A stretch of DNA of 64,000 nt from Fomes fomentarius. Its lineage: Eukaryota > Basidiomycota > Agaricomycetes > Polyporales > Polyporaceae. The notes under the pieces were generated by a model, which saw only the letters and a program-made list of their open reading frames with translations, searched no databases and was not told the DNA's origin. Made by a program: the position numbers and the translations under genes. This document shows positions 48,707-60,741 of the stretch, piece by piece; the first letter of the stretch is position 1; every line of letters starts with the position of its first letter. The stretch lies in assembly GCA_022606135.1 (NCBI GenBank), contig JABYQN010000021.1, positions 40,605 to 104,604 of the forward strand. The letters run 5' to 3'.

Positions 48707-49470
48707 TGGGACTGCTGGTGAGGTAGAGGTACAGAGGGGATGAAGAGCGATCAGAGCGGGGAGTAGAAAGAGACCGTCTATTGAAGATGGAGTGGGGTTT
48801 TACAGCAGTGGACTCGTCGTCGTCGGGAGACCGGGTACGCGAAGAAGTTCAGCGGAAGCCGGGGTTGATGTGTGGGGTGAGGATGGGCGGGCTCAATCGA
48901 TGGCGCAGGGGGGCGGATGCTAGTCGCGAGCGGGGCTCAGCGGTACTAGAGGAGAAAGAGATGTTTGAAAGGCGAAGGTAGCTTGCTTGGGAGGGTTGGG
49001 CGGATGAGGAGAAGCCGGCAAGGGTCGCGAGATCTGCAAACGCAAGCGATAAGGTGAGCTCGGGGAGAGCAAGGGCATTGGGAAGAAAGAGGACATACTC
49101 CAGGCGGTATCCTTGTGACGGCTTAGGGTTAGGCGGGGAGAAGAGAGCAAGGCGGGAGGCGGAAGAGGATGGAGGGCGACTTTCAAACAAGAACCATGCG
49201 ACGGCGAGAGGGCGAGCTCCAGCTGAGCCCATTTCCACCCTCCGTCCCATATATCTCCCCCTCGGCGTTCCCCGCAACCTTACCCCAATTAGGCTCCCCA
49301 TCAATTCCTGCCACTCCGTCTCCCGCTCTCCCTCCCCTCGCTCCTCGCCCTCTCCGACCCGGACACAATCCGTCTGCGTGCTGTGTTGGACCGTCGGGGC
49401 TGCCCACATTGCGCTGAATGGCGGAGGGAGCGAGGGGAGGGAGAGGGAACAGCCATCACACGATGTGTAC
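48707..49470. other. 5' flank of the bHLH gene
   Basis: GC-rich, with pyrimidine-rich runs on the minus strand close to the start codon. No gene recognised. Confidence 0.5.
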
Positions 49471-52400
49471 TCTCTCACGGCAGAGACTTCTCGCAGTGGT
49501 CCTGCGCCATTGCAGCATCGACGACGACCGCTCGGTCGGAAAGGTCCGTGTAGAGAGTAGGGCATCGCCCGGGGACGCTGCAACGACCATCTCGTGTTCT
49601 GAATCGTGACGGGTCGTAAGTTTAGGTGGCCTCTAGTGCGCGCCGACTATCTCCCGTCTGATGCTCTGCTGACCAGGCTCGAGTCGCGCACTGACCGTCG
49701 TCTGCCATCGCTCACCATCGTCGCCTGCGACCCCGCATTCATCCTAGCCATCTGTCCTTTGTCGTCCGCTTCTTGACCTTCTCGCCCCAGTCGTGACTAG
49801 GCCGCAGAGTATCGCCTTACCACATCATCACCCCTTCTCACTCGGACTGTCCAACGACTGGCAGTGCTCTTCCCTCGTATCTTCCTTGACCCCGTCCAAT
49901 TCAGCCGCTCATCCAGGCGCTGTCTCTCCCTTTTGCACCCAATTCTCACGTCTGTCTCTAGATCTCCCGGTCCCCTCCAGCACCCGAGCCGGCCTCGCCG
50001 TTCGCAACTTGCATGTCAAACGTTTGCAAACCCTCTCCCCGCTCTGGACGTCCGCGCCGCCGGTCTCGGCCTCTCATCCTACCCGCCTCCGCACGCGGCG
50101 CTGTGTGGTGCGATATACGGACCTCACGCTGATTGTAGACTGTATGCTTGTCTCGAATGGAATTTCCATCTATCCGCACTTGGAACGTGCACGAGATTCA
50201 TTCCCCGATCGCGCTGCTGAAACAGGCAAATCTCGCCCCCGTAGCTTCCGGCAACATTTGAACATACCGACTCCCAGATCCCGCCCGCGTCTGTGCTTAT
50301 CTCCCGCAGGGCCCGACATGCGTCCGCACAGGCGTGCAGCCAGCAGTCGAGGTCCGTTGCTCTACGGAGCGTTTCTAATCCTGTCAGTGTATGTGTGCTT
50401 TGATGCATATCGGGCAGACCGTCGTTCTGTAGTCACCGTCAACTCTGCACAGCCAATCCGACTCGGACTCGGACACTACATTCTCCAGCCAAGATTGAGA
50501 AGCCCTCGACTTGCAATGTACCGCACTTTCATACACCGACGCCGCTTCGAGCTCTGTGTACGTCCTGGATGTTTAATCTGGCCACAGACGACCTCCTCTG
50601 TCGCTCCGTCGACGTACGTCGACACTACCATCCGTCAAATCCAATTTCAATTCCGAACCCTAGACCTTCGCGGGGTTGGCAACTGCTGCGCATTCTACAT
50701 CTATGTCATGCAGTCAACCAGAAGCACGATCCATTCCCCACACGCCACGATGACAATCAATCACCATACACGGTCTGCGTCCGCGGATTTTCTGGCTGCA
50801 GGAGGGCGAGCGGCGGCGCGATATGGGCCTCCCGCGACGACGGCCATGGCCAGTCAATCGCAGTGCCGCCGCCGCCTCTGTGTTCATCATCGAGGGCTCC
50901 GGTATTCTATCCTCCATAGCAGTAGCCTTGGTCCTCTACTGTTCTGTCCCTGCGCCGAGCTGTGTCCTGGATCAATCAAGACCGATATGGATAGCTCGTC
51001 ACTCGGCCGGGATGGCCATCTGTCGTGGGTTCGATCGTCTCTGTCAGTGCTGTCTGTCTTCACCTTTCGCTGACAATACGTCTTTGACTCTTCCAGACTT
51101 GCTCGCCTTCATCTCCGCTCCGTCTTCTATCCTCAAATTGCTGCGGCGACCAATCATCCGCCACGTCCTCGTCCATTCATCTTATGCCAACTGGTTCCTG
51201 GCTTCCTCGGCAGGCCGTGCACCACTCGAAATCTGCACGAAGCCGTGATTGCGAATCACATGCCGTCCACAGCCTGTCGCCCTTGTTCTCACTAGGGTCG
51301 CACCAAACCCGCAATCGGCTTGCGGCCAGAATGCGGCCATGCGCCCGAGGCCGGATCGTAAACCGGCAACTTACTTTGCAGAATGAAACGACTAGACAGC
51401 GCCCTTGCCGTACGCGTACGTAGTCGTAGTTCCCGTCTGTCCTCGCTGGGTCGCGCGCTGGTCTAGCTCCCGTCTCGATACTACCCAACCGACTTCTCTT
51501 TCTGATCCCCTCCGTTCTGAGATTCAATCGTGCGTAGCGGTCTGCCGGCACACCGCTACAGACTTGCCTTCAATTACGCTCGATCTGGGAGCACCAACGA
51601 ACCAGTCGCCACGGGCCTTTCGTCATCGTTCGCACGCGTAGGTACGTATGTTGTATACCTATGTCATCGAAGGCCCGGAGAGCCCAGAACTGCTTCCTTT
51701 GTCTGACATTTGTCTGTCAAGTGCTCCAACACCCCTATTACACGACCTTCGCCGTCCTGCCCAGTCGCTACGGCGTAAATGGCGTCTGGCCCAAGTTCGA
51801 TGCTCTTCCGTCGCTTTCTCATGACGACTGCGCTCAAACACAAGTATAGCCCGATAAGACATATGTAGGTACTTAGCGGGGCGAAGAAGTGCCATGCTTT
51901 CTCCACGCCGTCCTCCCCGTCACCGGCGAATGTCGTCATTGTGCGGGGACAGTCCGCGCTGACCGACCTTTCCGTGTCATTCCGTGCACATGACGTCCCG
52001 AGGGTCAATGGATATGTCCAACCTGCGTTGGGAGGTGAGCATCTCTTCTTCTCTCGATCCTACTTGTTCCTGAATGTCTTGCACAGTACTCGCACGGATC
52101 ACACGTACTGCAGCGGAGCGCCCTCACCGGCAACTATCCAATGCCGCACTCGTCCGCGCCAGGTACACATGCTCCTACCGTCCAAGGCCATATTGTTCAG
52201 CGGAGCGCCTCCGTTTGCTTTCGAACCAGCTCTTTACTTCCCCTCCAAACGCGACACGGACATATGTGCCTACGATCCGACCAATGTGCGCGCGTTAGCA
52301 TCCTTCCTCCTATGGACTCATACTGCCGTTACCACGTTCCCACTCCCGTCCTCGACCTCGGCTCAGTTTGAACACCGACTTCCAGCAGCCAAATAGATAG

Positions 52401-53517
52401 AGCGTTCTATCTCCCCGTTTACGACACCAAAGCCCTTGCTGTGTATTTCTGGCCATCGTTCTCGAATGCCGCAGAATTGACTGGTGCTGAGGTGAGTGTG
52501 CGCATTGTCATAGTTCTGCTTAGCGTCGAGCTCGGACCCTCAGTGCGTCCGACGTCGCTTTCGCCCTGCAGGTGAGGGGGGCTGTACAGCTGCTGATGCA
52601 GTTCTCTGCTCTCGTACCCCGGGCCCCGGGCCCAGTTATGAGTCCTACATAAACAATGCTACCCGCCCCCGCTTATCCAGTCTTACATCATGTTCAACTC
52701 CGTTACCAAGCTACTTGAGCTCAGCTCGCAGCACGGCCATTGCTCGAGTCCGATCTGCGCAGACACCTTCAATCCTGCTTCTTTGCCTTTCTTTGCTCGT
52801 AGCTTCGTTTCCCGCTTCCAACACGGGCCAGTCACTCGGCAGTCAACGTACTAGTATGTATGACCCCTATGTACTTGTTCAAATTCGGTCGGTAACCTGG
52901 TTAGGGCGCGGCTACTCGCTAGGTTGCGATCAAGGCTGCGCAGGTCGGCAGGTCGGCTGGAGCTCGGTTGACTGGGATCTGCAACGGGCGCTGATCCCTG
53001 CGCACCGCTCTCCCGAACGAAGGAACGGCGGGTTCAGCCTTTCAGGGATCGGGATCCCCGTGTTTATCGCGACCCTGGCTGTCGTCGCTTTGTCGACGCA
53101 CAGCATGCCGGCGTTCAAACTTGTATAGAACCATCTGACTGGTCTGAAGAAGGTCGGCGGGCAGACGGTGAGTACTTATACTGGAGTACGTAAGACTTGA
53201 GTGCTGACGATGACTTGTATACGAACAGACGTTGTTTGAGCCTCGAACCAAGTACTTACCTACAGAGGCTGGACACCCGAGCTGGCCGTGTATGACAGTT
53301 CCGCGAGGCCGAGGCTCAGGCTGAGGAAGGTCAAAGTCAAACCGCGGATATCCATGACAATGAAACGCTTCGGAAGCAAACGTCCACCACTCGCCTCCCG
53401 GTTCATACCTCTTGCAGCCCCTTGATATTAGTACAACACCTCGTGCCTTGCAGCAATGGACTTGTACGTGTGCGGGCGAGGTGACAGGTCCCATGGCCGG
53501 CACGCGCCCCCTAGCGG
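49471..53517. repeat. Segmental duplication, long copy A
   Basis: 49471-50294 and 53042-53517 match the continuous block 59276-60457 with many small substitutions and indels; both begin TCTCTCACGGCAGAGACT-like. The 2.75 kb between (50295-53041) is absent from the other copy. Within the shared part an intron-like GTGAGTACTTATACTGGAG...GAACAG is kept in both, and copy A has membrane-like stretches (GIGIPVFIATLAVVALSTHS; AFYLPVYDTKALAVYFWPSF), so a former multi-exon gene is possible. I could not assemble an open gene or name a family. No terminal inverted repeats or target duplication are visible at the ends of the 2.75-kb segment. Confidence 0.7.
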
Positions 53518-55426
53518 AAGACTACCGAGAACAAGGACCGTCAGCTGGCCTAGGGACGATCGCTGCGCGCGTACTCAATGGACGCATGATGGCGCGCGCA
53601 ATATCAGCTGGAAGGCTCGCGAGGGTGAGCAGGCCACGGCGGGATATTGCTATATCGAGCGATCGCGTCCTCTTGTTTGTCGCGCTCGGCCGAGCTGGGG
53701 ATGGTGCGCGCTTGGCGGGGTTGCGGCATTGTTTTGATGGGAATGTGGGAATGTGAGGATGAGGGAATGTGGCTGGAGCGAGAGCCGAGAGGGGTCAGTA
53801 CAGATGCCATCTTGCGCTGCCATCTCAACGCGCCCAAACTCTGGCCGAGCAACGGACCGCCGGAAGGTGAGTACTACCGAGTCGGGATCGTCGCGAGAGT
53901 CGCGAGTCGGAATGTTGATGCTAGCTAAGCTGACGGTGAGTTGACGGTCGCGACAGATGGCGCCTCCGACTTGGGTTGTGGCGCGACGCCACGAGCCCCG
54001 CGTCTGGATAGCAACCTCTACGTCACCCGGCAGCGGTCGATGACGAAGGAGGCGTTCTTGATCGCTTGATGGTTGATGCGCCCCCGAAGGCTATCTCACC
54101 CTCGTCTCGCCCCAGGCTCACGTGTCGGTATACCATCTTGTAGACAGTCGTCGCATCGCCTCGAGCTTGTTAGCGACACCGACACTGAGGCAACATGCCC
54201 GATCGTGGCACTCCAATCACTCAACTGACAATTCAATCAAATGCTACTCGACGATATTCTACAATGCGCCTCTGTCATGTATCACTGATATCTCCCTAGT
54301 ACATACGCCACTGACTCGCTCTCCTCTGTGAACTAGCTGCCATCAAGTGGCGGTAAGTGTACGCACCATCTATCAGGTTAGTACTCAACTCGAACATTGT
54401 CTTCTCCGATACTCGCTCCCAACTATGAATGACGTGAGAGGCATAACATAATATCCCAGGACCCTTGCACCGATTGGTACCGATCAACTTCTGTGCGTGT
54501 TGTCGTGAGCAAGAGAAGCAGGCACAACACGCGGGTCAAGCTTGTCGGCTCTTCTCTTCTTTCGAACATGGACTTTGTCTCATTCAATATCGACCAACTC
54601 TGATAGCGACATTTACTCGCTATCTTATCTCAATTGTAACAGTCGACAGAAAGATCCGATCCGTTAGAGGGACGCGATAACTCCTCCCCCCGCTTGCCGA
54701 CCACCACAACAGCGCCCATCGTGATTGTCTTGAGCTTGCTGAATTCTGGACGTTCTCGCACTTTTCCATCGAAGCCGAGGCCGCTTTCAATGAAAGAGCC
54801 TAACGAAGCCTGGGGAGCGATCACCTCTTTGTGATCGGCTGTGCAACGCATGGACTGAGTGAGTTTGGTATTCCTGGTCCGAGAGTGGCTAGTACTGTTG
54901 ATAGTAAGTATGCTTCTCGTCCGACGATGACAATGACAGATCAACGACGAATCAATAGCATCAGTGTATGACATGTGTATCTCGCCGTCGGGGATGGTTG
55001 TAAATAAAGCAGGAAACTTAGCCAGGCGAGTCGGGAGACTGACAGACGTGGTTCTATGCCGTCTCTTTGCAAAAGGCCAGGCTTGAGGGCGACCAGAGTA
55101 TATGCATAAGTCGGTCTGGACCTACCGTCAAGTGTTTCGTTTGCAGTACAAAGTATTGATCGGTGCGTGCACGTACAGCGGCATACAACCCAGCGGCCGT
55201 CCGTTGACTCCTGGTCGAGCGAAGCACCCATGGCGGTGGGCTCGGGCGCTTTACTCATATCGCACTTGAAGTACGAGCACGACTTTGTGAGTAGCAAACG
55301 TGGATACGTGAGAAGACGCATTGGCGGAGACACGCTGCTCAGACGCAACCACAAGTCATGCAGCTCACCATCAATTTCTACTCTATGGATCTCGATGAAC
55401 GCGATAGTAGCAGTCATAGCTATTCC
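53518..55426. other. Intergenic, no supported gene
   Basis: A minus-strand stretch near 54650-54830 (FIESGLGFDGKVRERPEFSK, then LKTITMGAVVVVGKRGEEL) looks coding-like but has no frame around it that I can extend. Nothing else recognised. Confidence 0.4.
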
Positions 55427-55840
55427 ATGAATCGGGACACTTTCCTGAACGACATTCTTGGTTGCAACGAGATGAAGGACGCTCTCCGACAGTTTACGAC
55501 ACTCCATCGCTTTTCTTTGACAATACAGGGGAACGACATCTCAGGCTACAGGCAGAAATGGTGGAGGTCAGAGATAGAGAGCCGGTTGCACCGCGACCTG
55601 CACGCTGCCCTCTCAGTTGGGCTTAGGAAGATCACAGGTATGTGATCCAGCTCTACTACCCTTCGAAGATGTAACAATGATTATGGTGACCACGACAATA
55701 CAGGAAGCGACATACTGTGGTGCACCGAGGCTGAGATTGACAAAATCCGAGCCCGGAGAACCACTTCCAAGTTGTCAATTGTCGATGAAGACTGTTCATC
55801 AGAGGGAGCTGACATTCCAAGTGGTGGACAAGATGATTAA
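55427..55840 (+). CDS. Unknown small protein
   Basis: From an ATG at 55427 the frame reads MNRDTFLNDILGCNEMKDAL and continues to a donor at 55637 (ITG|GTATGT). An exon from 55704 continues in phase with GSDILWCTEAEIDKIRARRT, then LSIVDEDCSSEGADIPSGGQ, to a stop near 55840. The helical, charged composition suggests real protein. I do not recognise the family and it could be a fragment, as other subtelomeric coding pieces here are. Confidence 0.35.
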
Positions 55841-56949
55841 GCTTCCCACCCGTAGCATCCACGCTCTACCAAGTGAGGTGTCGGAGAACCATACCATACC
55901 CTCTCGTCCTCGTCTTCTAATCACAACCCGCGATCCTTCTCCGACTACCACTGTGAAAGGTTAGCGCTTTCATAGTATATTTGTCATCACTGCTTTCGCT
56001 GACTGGATTCTGTTCTCTCGCATTCCTAACTGCCACCGACTGCATAAGTCGAACCCGCCGATCCATCATCCAACTGATCCATAGACTGGAAATCCTCACC
56101 CATGCTATCGAAGTTTCCACCCCCACATGAACTGATCTCATCTTGTCTCGCGCTCGATATAACTCTTATGTATGCCTCCCTTCTAAGCCTCCCATTGATT
56201 GTCATATGCTCTCCGCGCTGTTGTCACTTTGTTCGTCGTGTCTGCCTCAAGTCAACAAGCTCTCCACAAGTACCGTCTCTTTGTCTATATATTCCCTTGC
56301 TACACACCTCTCTTGACGTAAAATAGTCGGGCCAGGTGTCATTCCGTATATGCGTCCCCTTTCCCGATATATTTCTTCTGCTTTCTCATATGTAATGTTC
56401 TTGTCATCATTGCATTGTATCATGAAACCGTTCCTCCCTGCGACTCGGAATCCGACCAAATTCACCCAAAATATCTTACAATAGTACGTACAGGCCAAAG
56501 AACCGTGACTCGCACAGACGAAATCACATAGGAGTGACGCACCTCATACATTCTCGTCATCTAGGCTCGTCTTCACATGTCGAGTGCCTCCCCGTGCACT
56601 GCGCAAGCCGTCGTCGTGGTGCCCAGGGCGCGCCACCCGCTAGATGCAATCAACCTGTATGTCCGCCGGCATGCTTAGTACACCACGCACAGCAGAAGAA
56701 GTCAGGGTCGAGGTTGCTCTCATCGTAGTAGCAACATCGACCCAGTCAGAAGCGAACGCCGGGCGAGACTCGAGTGGGGGCTTGACATCGAGTCGGAGAA
56801 GCAGGATTCGAACTCCTCAATCGTACATTGTGGCAGATAGGCTGCGATACGAGGGGCCGCTGAACTCTTTTCTAGTCGAGGGAGTAAGCATGTCACCACA
56901 AAGCTGCTGCGCGGAATGATGTACCTGCCGTACGCATGCCACGCCGACG
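55841..56949. other. Intergenic, nothing supported
   Basis: No domain recognised. A tRNA T-loop-like sequence near 56806-56820 does not belong to a foldable tRNA. Confidence 0.45.
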
Positions 56950-57876
56950 ACTCGGGCGAATCTACCTCTGACTCACTCACCAGACGGTGACCTGACACCT
57001 CAGGCTGGACCTCGCTCTGAGCCTGTTTCCGACTCGCTCACATCCCTGCTGGCGACTCTCCCGAACCTCCAGTCAAGCGCACGAACCTTCGCTGGAAATT
57101 CGCGCACACTGCTCTCCTCTTGACGTAAGGCCGCACTCGTCCTTGAGCACCATGACAAACTTCACGAAGTGCTCTCCCTCCCCATCCTCCTCGAGGCCTC
57201 TGTTAGGAACTGCAACTATCTGTCAAGGCGGACTGCGACGCCCGCATCCACTCTATGTTCGCCTAGCGTACTGCATGAGCAAGCCAAGCTACCAGCCCTG
57301 TTCCGTGCTGTCGGCTTCCTCCGCAAGATGAACGTGCTCTCCGAATTAGAGCTCGCACTTGCCTTCCTCTCGGGGCGCAGCACATACTTGGACGGTACCT
57401 TTCGTGCAGTCGAGGTCGAGAAGGGAACGGGCCGGGCGGGCAGCACCCAGCGGGAACGAGAACGAGAGCGGGAGGACCAGGCAAGGTATCTCAAGCGGTA
57501 CGTTGATGCGTGGCGGGAAGGAGTCCATGATGTCGTCACCCAATATACCACCATCTTCCTCGACCGCCCCCAAGGCTCAGAACCCGCAAGTTCAGAGTTA
57601 CACGTCCTCCTGACAACCTTCACTACCCTCCATGTGCGCCGCCTGCTTGACCTTTTGCGCGACGCCTTGCCCCTCGTCGCAGACCCATCCCTCCTCAACT
57701 GTCTCCTCACCCCACTCACGTATTGTGCGACCTCGTTCGCGTGTGTGGGCATGGACTTTCGCAGCGCGCTCGCACCTCTCTTCGTCGCCGCCATCCGCGA
57801 AGGCGTGTTGCGCAAGTTCGAAGAGGCAACGGACGCGTGGTGTCGAGCGATCGACACGTCCAATAGTGTTGGATGA
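56950..57876 (+). pseudogene. COG8: COG8 (conserved oligomeric Golgi subunit 8) fragment
   Basis: The translated stretch matches the middle of COG8/Dor1: DSLTSLLATLPNLQSSARTF, RKAALVLEHHDKLHEVLSLP, ILLEASVRNCNYLSRR, LPALFRAVGFLRKMNVLSEL, ELALAFLSGRSTYLDGTFRA, RYLKRYVDAWREGVHDVVTQ and LTYCATSFACVGMDFRSALA. COG8 belongs to the tethering complex for retrograde vesicles in the Golgi. An in-frame TGA (57121-57123) sits where the family has Arg before RKAALVLE, as if CGA had become TGA. The N-terminal region is missing or unrecognisable and the frame ends at 57876, well short of the family C-terminus. It is therefore a truncated, nonsense-mutated copy of a normally single, essential gene. Confidence 0.75.
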
Positions 57877-59275
57877 GTCATGGCCATGCGCCGTAGCGCA
57901 ACTGTGGACATCTTGCGATCACGCGCATCCTTCTCGAAGTGCGGGCCGAAGGTGCAGCAAGGCACATTATAGAGTGGGATTCAACATCGACGTACATACC
58001 TAGCTCCCTGAGAGATACCCGAGTGTGTACTACAACACAAACATGACCGCGAGCTTACCAGTAGGGCGATGCAGGGCGATACATGGCCTCTAGCTCGACG
58101 CGAACTGGCCTTTATCATCACTGTAATCGATGTCATTGCCTCCACCGCCGACGAAATCTTGGAGGAGCGAAAGGCCGATGTTTCCGAAGCTGGGAAATGT
58201 TCTGTAGACAGATAGATCGGGCTGTCGTGGCTGAGCTGCTTGACGATGTGGTCGAGGCGGATGGGAGGGAGGAGTATCTGGCAGGAGCGTCGAGTTCAGA
58301 CAGGATGGCGGCGTCATCGTGACTGTCATCTGCGGGGGTGACTGGGGAAGGGAAGAGCGCGAGGTGTGCTGGAACTCGTTGCTCATGGAACGTTGGGGAT
58401 AGGGAGATGGCAGCGGGGAGAGGGGAACAGCGGTGAAGCTGGTGTTTGAGATACTTGGGGCGATGGGCAGTGGAGAGAGGACGTCTTGGGAAATTCACGG
58501 ACGAAGACACTCTTCTCATCCTCATGGGCGATCACGGTATGGACAGGAAGGGTGACCATGGTGGGGACGACGGGGGGCAGGGGGCTCGCGTGGAGAGAGT
58601 ACGACTGGCGAAGACTGACGGATAGCAGGAGAAGGGACGTCGCGGGCGGAGAGGGCAATGGTACTCTGGGAGGACGAGGGGCGGGATATAGGCCAAGGAT
58701 TGGTGTTTGGTGAGGACAGGCTTCTTGAGCCAGCCGTGAAAGCGGACGGCCGAGGCGGACTACGCCTTCGCGGTAACCCTAGAGAACGGTGATCCCACTC
58801 ACGAGGAAGAGCTCGGTCTTGGCGGGTAGTTGCATGAGAACTGTGATCTCGTCGTCCTAGACCATTGCGTTCACCAGCACGACACGGTTGGGCTGCGAGT
58901 TAGACTTGCCTTGAGAAACATCAAATCGCCTGCCTGCTCAGCAAACCGCGTCCACCGTCCGAGCTCGCTCGCATCCATCCTGGCCAGAACCTTCGCGCGG
59001 CGTTGCAAATCAGAGCAGAAAGGAACGACAAGATCTAGGTCCGAGAGCAGGAACGTTGGAGGAGAAACAAAGAAAGAAAGTGAGTTACTGACGAGACTCA
59101 CCTCCTTCAAGCGAGTCACTGCAGTTCACGCAACCAGTCACACGGGTAGCACGGGCCGGCAAGCAGATATGTATTCTCCATTCGGATAGTAGTCGTAGCA
59201 GACCCATTCACTGACATGCATCGCAGCCAGGTCAATAGAGGGCAAAGGCTGCCTCACGGCAAACTGCTCTTCCAG
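57877..59275. other. Intergenic with coding-like fragments
   Basis: Minus-strand pieces near 58940-59050 (RRAKVLARMDASELGRWTRF, AEQAGDLMFLK) and near 58440-58560 (VHTVIAHEDEKSVFVREFP) look coding, but no gene can be assembled and I recognise no family. They may be remnants, like the COG8 piece beside them. Confidence 0.35.
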
Positions 59276-60457
59276 CTCTCTCACGGCAGAGACTCTCGCA
59301 GTGCTCCCAGAATTGACGACGACCGTCGGAGGACAAGGGCATCCAAGTCGCCCAGGGACGCCAGCAACGACCATCTCGAATTGTGACACGTCGTAAGTTT
59401 AAGTGGCCTCTAGTGCACACCGACTATCTCCCGTCTGATGCTCTGCTGACCGCGCTCACTGACCGTCGTCTGCCATCGCTCAGCACCGTCGCCTGCGACC
59501 CCGCATTCCTCCTAGCCATCTGTCCTCTGTCGTCCGCTTCCCGCCCCAGTCGTGACTTTGTTGGACCTGTGATTGCGACCGCGGAGTATCGCCCTGCCTA
59601 CCACATCATCACCCCTTCTCACTCGGACTGTACAACGACTGTTAGTGCTCTTCCCTCGTATCTTCCTTTGCCCCGTCCCGCTCATCCAATCCAGCCGCTC
59701 ATCCAAGCGCTCTCTCCCTGTCGCACGTCTGTCTCTCCCGGTCCACTCCAGCACCCGAGCCGGCCTCGCTGTTCGCAACTTTCTACTCCTTGCATCTCAA
59801 ACACTTGCAATCCCTCTCTCCGCCCTCGACATCCGCGCCGCTGGTCTCGGTCTCTCATCCTACCCGTTGTACGACCTCACGCTGCCAGTGATTGCGGACT
59901 GTATGCTTGTCTAGAGCGAAAAAGGCAAGTCTCGCCCCCATGACTTCCGGCAACATTTGAACATACCAACTCCTAGATCTCGCCCGTGTCTGTTCAGGGA
60001 TCGGGATCCCCATGTTTTTCGCGACCCTACCTGTTGTCGCTTTGTCGACGCACAGCATGCCGGTGTTCAAACTTATATAGGACCTTCCGACTCGTCTGAA
60101 GAAGGTCGGCGGGCAGACGGTGAGTACTTTATACTGGAGTACATAAAACTCGAGTGCTGACGATAACTTGTATACGAACAGACATTGTTTCAGCCTCGCA
60201 CAAGTACTTACTTACCTACAGAGGCTGGCCGTGTACAACAGTTCCTCAAGGCCGAGGCTCAGGCTCAGGCTCAGGAGGGTCAAAGTCAAACCGCGGATAT
60301 CCATGACAATGAAACGGTACGTCCACGACTCGCCTCCCAGTTCATACCTCTTGCAGCCCCTTGATATTGGTACAACTCGTGCCTTGCAGCAGCAATGGAG
60401 GTACTTGACTTGGACGCGTGTGGGCGAGGTCCCATGGCTGGCACGCGTGCCCTAGGA
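59276..60457. repeat. Segmental duplication, short copy B
   Basis: Matches both flanks of copy A (49471-50294 and 53042-53517) and joins them directly at about 59992-59994. It lies 0.3 kb upstream of the terminal F-box gene. It is either copy A with a 2.75-kb deletion, or the ancestral form from before an insertion in copy A. Confidence 0.7.
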
Positions 60458-60741
60458 GTCCACAGCGTGATCTCGGTCCACATCCGTCCACCACGACCAA
60501 AATTCGAGACCATACTATAGCAGGGTTCTGTCAATCGTCAAACCACATTCTTTTGCATATCTGCCATTCCTTTTCCCAACTTCTCCACTCGGACCGAGAC
60601 CCGTGCGCAGACAGATTGGGGCGGTTGTCGATGGCCACTCGCTCGGCTACTATTTGTAGGTCCGTCTCGAGTTGTTGCTCGACCACCACTGAAGGACGCT
60701 ACCAGTGTTTGGGCCATCCCCTATCCATACCCGCGCCACCC

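Noticed and set aside
47753..48721. 322-aa open frame on the plus strand
   Set aside because: It is the antisense shadow of the bHLH gene, whose domain and intron are clear on the minus strand.
49793..51073. 426-aa open frame on the plus strand
   Set aside because: Arg, Ser and Pro-rich translation of GC-rich DNA inside the duplicated block; the frame is not kept in the second copy and no domain is visible.
56790..56860. tRNA T-loop-like sequence (GGATTCGAACTCC) on the minus strand
   Set aside because: No acceptor stem, D-arm or anticodon arm can be folded around it at tRNA distance, with or without an intron.
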